NCBI GenBank assembly: GCA_930367215.1
Contig: OV884056.1
Span: 316,850,709-316,914,708, forward strand
DNA: 64,000 nt
Origin: Pollenia angustigena
Lineage: Eukaryota > Arthropoda > Insecta > Diptera > Polleniidae
Direction: 5' to 3'
Both the position numbers and the translations under genes were made by a program. Positions 11,905 to 21,989 of the stretch are shown piece by piece. Position 1 is the stretch's first letter, and each line of letters opens with the position of its first letter. The notes beneath the pieces were generated by a model. The model made no database searches, was not told the origin of the DNA, and worked only from the letters and a program-made list of their open reading frames with translations.

Positions 11905-11914
11905 ACTAAACTAA

Positions 11915-12106
11915 GGCCCGTTTTCACAATTTACCGATAGCTAAAAAAGGCTTTAACCCGCCTTTTAAAAAGTGTTCGATTATTAAAACTTTATTTAACC
12001 CTTAAGTGAGCGTTAAAGTAGATTAAGGTTCATCCTACCTGGTAGGACTTTTTATACGGCCGATAAAATCCTACCTTTAGCTATCGGTAAGTTGTGAAAA
12101 CGGGCC
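11915..12106. mobile_element. PIF/Harbinger-type MITE, TSD TAA
   Basis: Termini GGCCCGTTTTCACAA with complement TTGTGAAAACGGGCC, flanked on both sides by TAA (11912-11914 and 12107-12109). The TIR continues into CCGATAGCTAAA in both arms. A three-base TWA duplication and GG-start ends are the established hallmark of PIF/Harbinger. Length 192 bp, non-autonomous. Confidence 0.85.
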
Positions 12107-12395
12107 TAATAGAAAAAAGCATCTTCATATTGATGATGCCCAAACATCAGAATTATGACATCAATGTTATTACAAATGGCATCAATGAGGCAGAAAGTAA
12201 CATCAATCCAATGACGAACGTCATCATACAATTTTCTCATATTTTATGCGTCATCTATGCTATGAGTACAGTGACATCAATTTGATGACATATTTTGGGT
12301 ATAATTAACATTATTTTATGTTAAAAAGTAAAATAAGAAGCAAAAATTACCATAATCTATTTTTAATTATTGAGTTATATACATCAAATTAGGAG

Positions 12396-13004
12396 AAATG
12401 TTTGCTTTCGATTTTTAAAATCCGTTTAAAAGATATGAACATTTGAAAGAAAAATGAGTCAGATCGATGGAGCCGTTTTCTGATTATAGGTAAATCGAAA
12501 AAAAGTGGGCGTTAAAGTGGGCGGGGCAGAATTTTCTTTCCGTAAAAACCTAAGTTGGACCATGGCAATGATTTTAAAGGAAAAATCGTCCAAATCGGTC
12601 AAGCCGTTCTCAAGTTATGCGCTTAATAGAAAAAGTGGGCGTAAACGTACGCGTGGTAAATTTTTCTTTCGATGAAAACTTAAAATGGATTAATACGAAC
12701 ATTTGAAAGAAAAATTTGTCAAATCGATGGAGCCGTTTTCTGATTTTAGGTAATTTGAAAAAAGTGTGCGTAAAAGTGGGCGGGGCAAAATTCTCTTTTC
12801 GTATAATTTTAAGTTGGACCATGGCGATAATTTTAAAGAAAGGATCGTCCAAATTATAGAGATGTCATTTGTGGTGCAATATGAAAATTGGATTTTGGCA
12901 AGCCCCTCCGCCCGCAGACCGAAAATCAAATAACCCGCCTGAATATTCTGAAGATTCCCTGAAAATTTCATCAAAATCGGCCCAGCCGTTTTGGAATCCA
13001 TACG

Positions 13005-13035
<31 letters not shown>

Positions 13036-13310
13036 CTGCAGATCAGCAGAAACTAGTTCGCTATCCATGCGATAAACAGAGGATAGGCCCAGAAGGGGCA
13101 AACCTACCCCGCGAAGTAATACCAATTGGCAGTCCCGTGGGGATCGGGGACGAGGGGGGGGTGTGGTTTAGTACGTAGGCGCACAGGCGAATCGTGCATG
13201 TTTTTCAACACGGGCTGAATACATCGTTTGAAGATTCCACACCTCCAACGCAAAAAAAAAAAACATACATACATACATACACACATCCTATTTTATATAT
13301 ATACATTTAT
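12396..13310 (+). repeat. Dispersed repeat remnant with a 260-bp tandem and (ATAC)n tails
   Basis: GAACATTTGAAAGAAAAA followed by GATGGAGCCGTTTTCTGAT occurs at 12437 and 12697 (period 260). A block ending CAGCCGTTTTGGAATCC then runs into (ATAC)n at about 13008-13035. A GC-rich stretch (13050-13250) ends in an A run and a second (CATA)n at 13262-13283. Such tails are common at 3' ends of insect non-LTR-derived repeats. No reverse transcriptase is visible, so the class is uncertain. Confidence 0.45.
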
Positions 13311-13325
13311 CAAGGCATGCTTCTG

Positions 13326-13974
13326 TAGTGCGATTCTGTAATTAATTTTAGCAATAGTTGTCATTGTTAAAAAAATTAACAAGCAATTTAACGATTTTGC
13401 TATTCTGTAACATTTTAAACAGCACTTGTTATCGTTAAGTCAGCTGTTTGTGTTAAGTAAACGACAACTTTTTTAGTGTTGTTTATTTATTGTTAAATGT
13501 CGAAAAAATAAAAAATATTTAGTTAAAAGAAATATTATTTTGTATATTTCTTAATGTTATTGATAAATACTTTTGATCATAACTTCATTAGATTTCTACT
13601 CACTAAACCCAATGTTTTGTTGTAGAAGTTCCAAATAAATGAAATAAATATGTTAAATAATATAACTTGAAAACGGCAATTAAATAATTTGCATTTAATT
13701 TAATAGTAAAATGTTTGGCTTATCTTCTTAAAAAAAAAAACAAAAAAATAAAAAAAATTCTGTTTAGTTTTAATAATTTTATTTGATTTTTTTTTATTCC
13801 TCTTTGTGTTTTTCGTTATTTTGCCATTTTTGTGAATGTGATGCCACTTGACGTTAATTTTTATCTATGTTGTTAAAAACAATTTACAGAATCACATAAT
13901 CGTTAGTGCAAACAACAAAACAGGTTGACAATTATACGACTGTTGTTATTGTTAAAAGTTACAGAATCCCACTA
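13326..13974. mobile_element. DNA transposon with CTG target duplication, copy 1
   Basis: Ends TAGTGCGATTCTGTAA and TTACAGAATCCCACTA are flanked by CTG (13323-13325 and 13975-13977). The other copy of the host element has a single CTG at the matching place (CAG at 21377-21379), a paralogous empty site that confirms the insertion. TTCTGTAA recurs inside. It is 649 bp and non-coding. CWG-type duplications point to the PIF/Harbinger-related group, but the family is not certain. Confidence 0.75.
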
Positions 13975-14572
13975 CTGGTGTCTTCTAATTGAGAGTTCTT
14001 TTGTAAACAAAGGGCCGAATACAACAAAAGTGAAACAAATATGTGAAGCGGGTAAGAAAATAATAATATTCCTTGACTATGAATTAAGTCAATCGCAATG
14101 ACTCAATTTTTCAATTTGTTTTTAAATTGAGCCTAATGAGTCCTTTCTGCTATGATACTGAGTCATCGCACTGATGAAATTTTTTATTAAACTGACTACG
14201 GTTCATCATTTCTGTGCTGCTGATGTGTCATCCCATTTAAGAAATAATTTCGCCTGATGACAATTTGATCAACTGATGTTAAGGCTAAAATCGCAATGAT
14301 GAAAATGGTTACGGGGTCAAAAACGAAGATACTTGTCATAGTACTGATGTCAAAATACATCAGCGTTATGACAGCTTTTCTATAAGTGTAGTTCAATAAT
14401 TGCGTTCTCTTAACTTAAATTTTTTTTAAACGGCACATATATATATAACGGTATATATATATAGGCAATTTCAAGACGGGTTTCTCGGTTAACAAATAGA
14501 GACTTTTCTGGACCTTTTCCTACATCCTTATTACTTTAAAAACTTCCATTTTGTTATTCCAAGCAGAGCGCA

Positions 14573-16490
14573 TTTTTTTTTTTATTGAATCTTTCTTGTC
14601 GAAAATTACAATATGTATTCAAAGCTTAATCCTAATTCTTATATGTATTTGTAAGCCATTTCCAATGTAACCGCTAATTAATTGCATTCAAGTGTCAAAA
14701 AAGCCCGCTAGGCTCAAAGTGTCGGATCTTTTCAGCCTCCGGTGACCTTCGAACTTTATTAGATCCGGAGCGAGGTAGTTGGGATGGGCCATAAGATTAT
14801 CTATGTATTTGACTGAAAACTTTTTATTTTTTTCCGGAATGGTAGCGATGTTAAGATCTCTGCGGATAATGTCATTACGTATATACCATGGGGCGCAGAC
14901 AATTTGCCGTAATATCCTTGACTGTCTCTTTGTAGCTTCTGGATGTTTGATGCGCATGCAGTACCCCATAATTGGATGCCATATGTCCATATTGGTTTTA
15001 TGATAGACTTGTATAAGAGAACTTTGTTGTCTAAGGATAAGTTTGAGTTTCGACCGATAAGCCAATGCGGTTGAGCTGCTTTAAGTTTCATAGCCGTTAT
15101 TTTCGCTTCACTATGACGAGACCAGTACCCATGTTCTGTAACTTTAGTGAGAACTTCTTGCATCGAAAAGATGTGAAACAAAATATTCCATTGTTTCTCG
15201 AAAAGTGAGAAAAATGTGTGTCTGTAACTCATGTCGAAAACTATCAAAAGAGATTACGTCGTTCCGTTATAAATGTCATAATATTGCACTCGAAGCCGAT
15301 GTGACATTGCAGACGTTCTGAACGCCAGTAACACATATCGTTGACGGCGACCAAAATTTACTTAAATTAAAAATTTTTCAACGACGGCGGCGAAAACACA
15401 ACCGTCGGCTATACCAATTTTGTGTAAAGTGCGACTTTAATGTTTGTTGTTTGCAAACGGGTTTTGAAAAATTCGTATACTTTATAAAAATATTAAAAGC
15501 AAAATAATAAAACAATGAAAAATGTGCCAAGAATAAAATATTATTATTATTATTATTATTCTTTGCATTTTCAATTGTTTTTAGTGTTAAAATTTTTTCT
15601 CGCACCATTTTTATTCGTGAGTTTATTTGACAGTTCAAAGCGGGAACTTTTCTCACCAAAATGTTACAGACACACTTTTTCTGTAAATTGGCTAGTGATT
15701 TCCTTACGTGACAGCTTGTACTCGCCAAAAAAAGTTACAGACACAGTTAAGTGAGAAAAACTGCTGTTTGTTTCAATTTATGGCATTTTTGTTTAATATC
15801 ACACATTTCAATCGAAAACTTTCTCGACGCGAGAGTTACAGAACATGGGCACAGGTCATGAATTCCCAAGTATTTCACATGGTTTTCTACCGGAACAGTG
15901 ATGTTATTTATTTATACAGCTGGGCACGTTTGTCTTCTGACCATGAAAACTAAGTGAGCACATTTAGCCGGGTTAACCTTTATTTTCCATTTTTCTAGCC
16001 AGGCTTCTAGTTCATTGATGTGGGACTGTAAATGCTGCGATGCAACTTTTGGGTCCTGATTAACACTAATAAATGCTGTGTCATCCGCAAACGTAAAAGT
16101 ATGTGTGCTCGGGCTTGTTGACATATCAACTGTATATATTATATACAGTAACGGCCTTAATATGCTGCCTTTAGGGACACCAGCAGATATTTTCTTGCAG
16201 GGGGATTATTTGTTTTTTGATCTTAACATGAAGGTTCTGCCTGTTAAAAAGCTCTCAAGGAGTTTGTGAGTGTTTTGTGGAAGCATTCGTGTTATTTAAA
16301 TGAGGAGCCCATAATGCCAAACTTTGTCGAATGCTTGGGAAATGTCTATAAACAGTGCTGAGCAATATTCCTTTATCTCAAACGCTGATCTAATTTGTAT
16401 AACAATTCTATGTACTTGTTCGACTGTACCATGCCTTGCTCGGAATCCGAACTGATGATCCGAAATGAGCGCATTTGATATTTTCAAAAA
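14573..16490 (-). pseudogene. Jockey-clade non-LTR retrotransposon, 5'-truncated, broken ORF2
   Basis: On the minus strand the reverse transcriptase palm can be followed through several frames: HQFGFRARHGTVEQ and DISQAFDKVWH (16487-16296), GVPKGSIL then PLLYIIY (about 16200-16140), FADDT (near 16090) and KYLGI (near 15860). After an insertion it resumes with WLIGRNSNLSLDNK and YGIQLWGTA, then APWYIRNDIIRRDLNI, and stops at 14688. A T run at 14573-14583 is the poly(A) tail in reverse. The order and spacing fit Jockey-clade LINEs of flies. Frameshifts and a 5' truncation near 16490 make it dead. Confidence 0.88.
15126..15851. mobile_element. DNA transposon with CAG target duplication, inside the Jockey LINE
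   Basis: Ends TACCCATGTTCTGTAAC and GTTACAGAACATGGGCA, with CAG on both sides (15123-15125, 15852-15854). It splits the LINE reverse transcriptase between KYLGI and WSRHSEAK. The CWG duplication, T-start ends and TTCTGTAAC core are shared with 13326-13974. Interior motif TTACAGACACA repeats. Non-coding, 726 bp. Confidence 0.7.
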
Positions 16491-17884
16491 TATTATTCTT
16501 TTAAAACTTAAGAATTTTTAAATTTTCATACAATAAATTCACTAAAATCTCTATCTTAAAATCTCAAAAATTAAAGTTAACAATAAATAATCTCATCTTT
16601 GCAATCAATCACGGGTTGGAAAAAGAATAATTTCATTTCTGTAGATCTGCGGCACTTGCAACCATCTACTTTATTATCACCAGCAGCACTGGTAGACGAT
16701 TTTCATGACGATATTGTTCATCATTTAAACACACCGTCGCTAACTGAAAAAGCTTATCAGTTGTATAAAATCTCTTTATTATCCCCGCAAAACAAAAATC
16801 CAAAAATGTTAGAGAAGCGGTGTAGAAAAACGGAAATTATATATTTTTCTTCTTTGTGCAACATTTTTTTTAGGAATATTGGCAAGGAAGAAAAAAATAA
16901 AAGGTAATATAAAGCAAATAAATTTGAAGATAATAAAAAACAAACAAATCAAAATTGTTAAAAAAAAAACCTCAAGTTTCATTGAATCTTTAATTAAAAA
17001 CAATTTATCATAAAAATAAGATTCAACTCAAATACAAATTACAAAATTGCCAAAGATTATAAAAAAAAAAACGCTTTGATATGTTAATGAAAATTTTCTT
17101 AACTTAAAAATTTGTTCCTGAAGCACGAAATCACAATTAATATAAAAGTTTGCTCGCAGCAAAGAAAACATTTCGTTGGCATTAATTTATTTATGTATAT
17201 CAATTTTTTACATTTTTCTCATGCTTTTTATGTTTTAAACATTCAATTTATAATTAATTTTCGTTAAAGAAAGAAAAAAATAAATAAAATACTTTATATA
17301 AATAAAAAAAAAATCAACAATTATGCCAATTAATAACGCTGCTTAATTGAATTTGGACATGATAGAAACACATTTCACTAATGAGACCACAAAACAAATT
17401 ATTTTTATTTTTTATTCGTTTTTTTCAGCAACTTTTGTTATTTGATGTGAGAATTAAATGATTGGCTGAACGACTCACTTAACAGAGACTTCGAAAACGT
17501 CATTAAAGAACAGAGAGGCACACAAACACTTTATTACAAACAAAAGTTTCAACAAACAAATAAACGATTTATGTCTGTCTGTGTTATAATTACACTTCTT
17601 ATTTATTTAACGGCTAAGTTTAAAATATGTATTTAATATAAAGAATTAAATATTTTCTGGCAGTTTTAGAGTAAAATTGCCAATTTGAACCAAATCAGTT
17701 TATAAGATTTACTTTTGAAGGATTCTAACCCATTCTTAAATGAAAACCTGTTTAATGACAATGATCCTAAGCAAAGTTAAATTAAGTACTCTTATAAATA
17801 AATTCACAATATCGTCCGATATCTTGTTTACGATTTCATTAAGATATCTTTCAGCTTTAAGATAAGGAGTAAATAAAGTTTCCT
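16491..17884. other. Mostly AT-rich intergenic DNA; one unrecognised 102-codon frame at 16599-16907
   Basis: The plus-strand frame has a fairly mixed composition in its first 70 residues (for example LRHLQPSTLLSPAALVDDFH), then becomes lysine-rich and low in complexity. No domain was recognised and no splice signals were settled. It could be a fragment of a transposon or host exon, or chance. The rest of the stretch shows nothing. Confidence 0.25.
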
Positions 17885-18037
17885 CACAGAAAAAACAAAA
17901 ATTGGTTTTCAATTAAAAAATTTGTGATATTAATTAAAAAATTAATTAAACTTGCACAAGTAAACAAATTTAAAGTACCAATTAAACGTTGAATTCGTTT
18001 TATTAAACGTTTATTCACTTGATGATCAAGAGAAACA

Positions 18038-18626
18038 GGCTCCACGAAAAGCCCCCCAATGAAATAACGCCCAAACGAGAAATGAAATATTCCCCAAATT
18101 TGTTTCATACATTTTTGGGTGTTATTTTTTTGGCCCTTTTTGATTTTTTTTGGGAAATATTTCATTCCTCATTTGGGGTTTTCAAATTATGAAATAATCA
18201 CCAATGAAATAACACCCAACAAATTTTTAAAATTCGGGGCTTGTTTCATAGCGTGTATAATTTGGGTGTTATTTAATTTTTTATTCGGCGGTTATTTAAT
18301 TTTCAATAATTTTGTGACTTTGCTGTTGGTCCATATTGAAATCATGAAATCCTTGGTGAAACTGACTCTTTTATGAATTTTGGGCATAATTTAATTTTTG
18401 TTGCTGATGGGGTTTATTTCATTGGGAGTTATTTAATTTTCATCATTGGGTGTTATTTTATATGAATTAACTCCCAAATATTCGGGGTTTTTTCGTTTTC
18501 GCTTTCATTTATTTTTCGATGTTATTTCATTCACTGTTTTTGGGTGTTATTTCCTATTTTTTGGCGTTTATTTCATTGGGGGTTATTTCCTGGGCGTTCT
18601 TTCATTGGGGGGCTTTTCGCGGAGCC
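18038..18626. mobile_element. Non-autonomous transposon, 8-bp TSD GAGAAACA, TIR GGCTCC
   Basis: Ends GGCTCCACGAAAAGCCCCCC and GGGGGGCTTTTCGCGGAGCC are inverted copies, flanked by GAGAAACA on both sides (18030-18037, 18627-18634). The interior is built of loosely repeated TTGGGNGTTATTTCAT-like units. The exact 8-bp duplication places it with hAT, P or Merlin-like elements; the GG start is less typical of hAT. 589 bp, non-coding. Confidence 0.85.
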
Positions 18627-19483
18627 GAGAAACAAAGAGATTTATTTTTACTTCATCCAGTTCACGTCGTACGTTTTCAATTCATCAAGTAAAGCAGAAA
18701 CACAGCCATTTATTTGGCGAACACTTGATTGCTTATCTGGCAAATTATTCATAGTGACAAAGAGATTATAAGGAAGCTTTTCTCTAGCCTTAGATAGAAA
18801 GCATATGATGGCAATTGGCCTGAACTCTGACTAACTTTTCGGTATTTGCACAATCTTCACGTTTTTGTAATTTGACGAAAACGTGCAGTACAGGCAGCCA
18901 TATCTTCGACTGAAATGAATTGAAGCTTATTTAGACTTCAGATTGGTTTAAAAAAGCAAATTGAAACACATTACTACTGATTTCATAATCATTAGAATTT
19001 ATATTGGGGATGTTTAAGCTGCATGAGAAGCATCGATATCAACTATGGCTGGACAGCTGAGAATGCCAAGCTGTGTTGACATTTCTGTTCAATAAGGTTT
19101 GGCAAGTCATCATGAATATTTTAACTCTAGAACAACGTTCCAAGTTGTGTAAATTTCGTCCATTTTACTGATGAAATGGCAGAAGACAATCTTCAAGCCG
19201 TTAACGAATCACCATTACATCCATTCAAATTGACTGTTTGGAGTGGTTTACACTAGGGATTGCTGATCGCTTTTAACCGAAATCGAAACCGCGGTTTTAA
19301 TGCCTACAAAACCGAAACCGAAAACCGACCAAAAAACCTCGGTTTTAGCTTTTACTTAAAATGTATATTCATGCTAAAAGAAATTGCTAGCATTTTTTTA
19401 AATTTTTAATCATATTTAAGTCTTTTTTGACCACGACTCTTCTTAAAGGGTCATATATGATTCGTTTTTTTATTAGTTTAGAA

Positions 19484-20327
19484 CAGTGAAGGGCACATTG
19501 GCAAATCCTATGTACGCGTGCATAGGAATAAAAATGCTGATTGTGTGACGTCGACACATGTACACTATAAACTTCTTTGTGGTGACTGTGACAACCAGGG
19601 CTGTCAGATATGGCGATTTCTCGCCAAACGTGGCGATTTTGAAACGGTTTTGGCGATGGGATTTCCCATTTGGCGACTGGCGACTTTTGTGGCGATTTCT
19701 GATATAACTGGCGATTTACTTGGCTATTTTTACCATTTATATTATTTCGGCGATTTTTTTCAACAGCTTGTTATTTTTTGTTATCATTACTAATATGAAA
19801 AAAAAACTTGCAACTTTTTTCCACATGATTTTTGTTTTGTTATCAGTATAAGTGAATTTTATATTCAGTCACGATTTAATTCTAATAGTATGTATGCAGG
19901 TCAAAGCTCGCGTAATGAAATCAGCGAGGCTGAAGTGTACGATCTTATAGACTTGTGTACTTAATTTAAGCTTTTTTAACTGAATACTTATACGATCTCC
20001 ATATTATGCCATTAAAAAAAAAATGCAGAAACAAAACAAAATTTACTTTCGGCGAATTATTTGTATTTTTTCTCATTTTTTGGCGATTTTTGACTCACAT
20101 ATTATACTAGCGTTTTTTGTATGCAAAATTTAATTTAAAAAAAAAAAAAATTACCAAAACTGAGCCAAATTGACGCTTGGCGATTTTTGGCGATTTCTGA
20201 CATGCGGTTTGGCGATGGAGCTCAAAAAAATCTGACAGCCCAGGTGACAACGTACGTTCGGCTGTTGTTTTGTTGTTATTTCGTCAACACAAGCATAAAT
20301 GTAATAGTATGTGTGTGCCCTTCACTG
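19484..20327. mobile_element. hAT-D, ends CAGTGAAGGGCACA, carrying hAT-B
   Basis: CAGTGAAGGGCACA at 19484 and TGTGCCCTTCACTG ending 20327 are exact inverted copies. Flanking octamers GTTTAGAA and GTATAGAG agree at six of eight positions, consistent with an old 8-bp duplication. A 648-bp element (19596-20243) is nested inside. Confidence 0.65.
19596..20243. mobile_element. hAT-B copy 1, TSD GTGACAAC, iterated TGGCGATTT motif
   Basis: Ends CAGGGCTGTCAGAT and ATCTGACAGCCCAG, flanked by GTGACAAC on both sides (19588-19595, 20244-20251). TGGCGATTT and close variants recur more than ten times toward both ends, as expected of transposase-binding repeats. A near-identical 647-bp copy is at 40010-40656. 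Non-coding. Confidence 0.93.
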
Positions 20328-20973
20328 GTATAGAGCACTGATGGGATTTGTGGTACAATTGTACCAATTTTGGTACAATCGAAACTTTATTGGTACACTG
20401 GCACAATTCATCCTTTTTTGGTACAAAAAGTCGCCTCCTTTGTCGATTGTTTTGGTGTCACTGTCAACAAAGCATCTACACTTTTGTCTGCCTTTGAGAA
20501 AAAAGAAAAATAGGAAAATGTTTTGCTTCTTCTTTATTTATTGTACCCTGGCCAGAAAAGAGGAGAGGGTATTATGCGCTTCTACTGATGTGTTAAGCAC
20601 TAAAAAACATTGGTCTTAGGGTCTCCTTTTAGCTTACCGACCAAACCAGAATCAACTCCTGACCTGATTTTACGCCGTCCGTCTGTCCGGCTGGCTGGTT
20701 GTCTATCCATGTAACCTTATGCGGTAAGTACAGGTCGCAATTTTGAAGGTAGTTTGATGATATGGTAAACATAGTTTTGAATTCATAAGGACGAACTCAA
20801 CTGAAAATGGTTAGAATTGGTCCATAATTTCACATGGCCCCCATACAAACTTTTTTCCGGAAAAGTGTTTTAGCCTATAAACTATCTTATTATGTTGATA
20901 TTTATATTCATTTTGGACCAGACTTATTTTATAACAATCTAATTTATATTACCAAATTGGTCAATATTTGACC

Positions 20974-21989
20974 ATACACTTATAAAAAAGGCATCATAAC
21001 GCTGATGTATTTTGACATCAGTTCTATGACAAGTGTCTTTGTTTTGACCCCATGACACTTTTCATCATGGTGATGTCAACCTTAACATCACTTGGCCAAA
21101 ATGTCATCAGAGTAAAAATGAAATTATGTCGTCAATGGGATGACACATCGGCATCACAGAAATGACGAACATGTCCTCAGTGCGATGACGCAGTAATATC
21201 GGAGAAAGGACACATTAGCATCAATTTAATGACAGTTTGTCATTAATCAAAGTCATTGGAATTGACTTAAGTCAGAGTGAGAGAATATTATTATTTACTT
21301 ACCCGTTACATATGTTTGTTTCACGTTTGTTGAATGACTACCTTCGTTTACAGCAGAACTCTCAATAATAAGACACCAGCACCATGCCCCATATGGTTTT
21401 TGTAATCATTCTTCTTTAAAAATTTGATGTATTTAACTAAATAATTTAAAAAAATAGAATATAGGAATTTTTGCTTCTTAGAATACATTGTAATCATGAA
21501 AATAATGTTAATAATATACAAAACTAGCGGACCCGGCTAACTTCGCCTTGCCCCAATTTTAAGCCTTCACACAAACTTTAGACTAATAATACCACACAAA
21601 TATTTTCACACAAAATTTCGTACAAAAAAATCAATTTTCGATTTGTCCAATTTTCCGCCTTTCCGGCGGGATTTTCCAAAATTCCTTCTTCTCGAAAATA
21701 CGAATAACTGACAAAAAATTTTACAGAAATCCAGGCCCAGCCGTTCTTATTTTATGAATTACTATAAATTTTTTACACCATTTTTATATATATGAAGATG
21801 TGGCATCGAATTGATGTCAATATAGTCATAAAATAGATTGCACGTAAAAAATGACAAAATTGTACGAAGACGTTAGTTATTAGATTGATGTTACTTTTTG
21901 CATCATTGATGCCATTTGTAGTAACATTGATGTCACAACTCTGATGTTAGGGCATCATCAATATGAAGATGCATTTTTCTATCAGTGTA
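20974..21989. mobile_element. TGATG-motif element, copy 2
   Basis: Left end ACACTTATAAAAAAGGCATC and right end GATGCATTTTTCTATCAGTG are inverted copies. Internal order is the inverted complement of copy 1 (14394 back to 11905). TGATGTCA, GATGACA and TGACATCA octamers recur through both halves. A segment beginning CTAGCGGACCCGGCTAACTT (about 21525-21790) is an insertion absent from copy 1. No target duplication was confirmed. Confidence 0.6.
21525..21790 (+). repeat. CTAGCGGACCCGGC-type dispersed repeat fragment
   Basis: Starts CTAGCGGACCCGGCTAACTT, includes GGCCCAGCCGTTCTTATTTT and ends in TATATATATGAAGAT. Similar short repeats are widespread in insect genomes (recalled, not searched). It interrupts the TGATG element. 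Confidence 0.4.

Larger units (their letters stand above)
11905..14394. mobile_element. TGATG-motif element, copy 1, interrupted by three insertions
   Basis: Pieces at 12107-12395 and 13976-14394 match, as inverted complement, a second copy at 20974-21989. Termini are variants of TACACTGATAGAAAAA. The interior holds many TGATGTCA/TGACATCA-type octamers in both orientations, probably transposase-binding repeats. Copy 1 is split by a Harbinger-type MITE (11915-12106), a repeat of about 900 bp (12396-13310) and a CTG-duplicating element (13326-13974). No coding sequence was recognised. Confidence 0.6.

Noticed and set aside
15538..15562. (TTA)n run considered as a CRISPR-like or regulatory repeat
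   Set aside because: Simple microsatellite; no spacers. No CRISPR array is expected in a fly or seen here.
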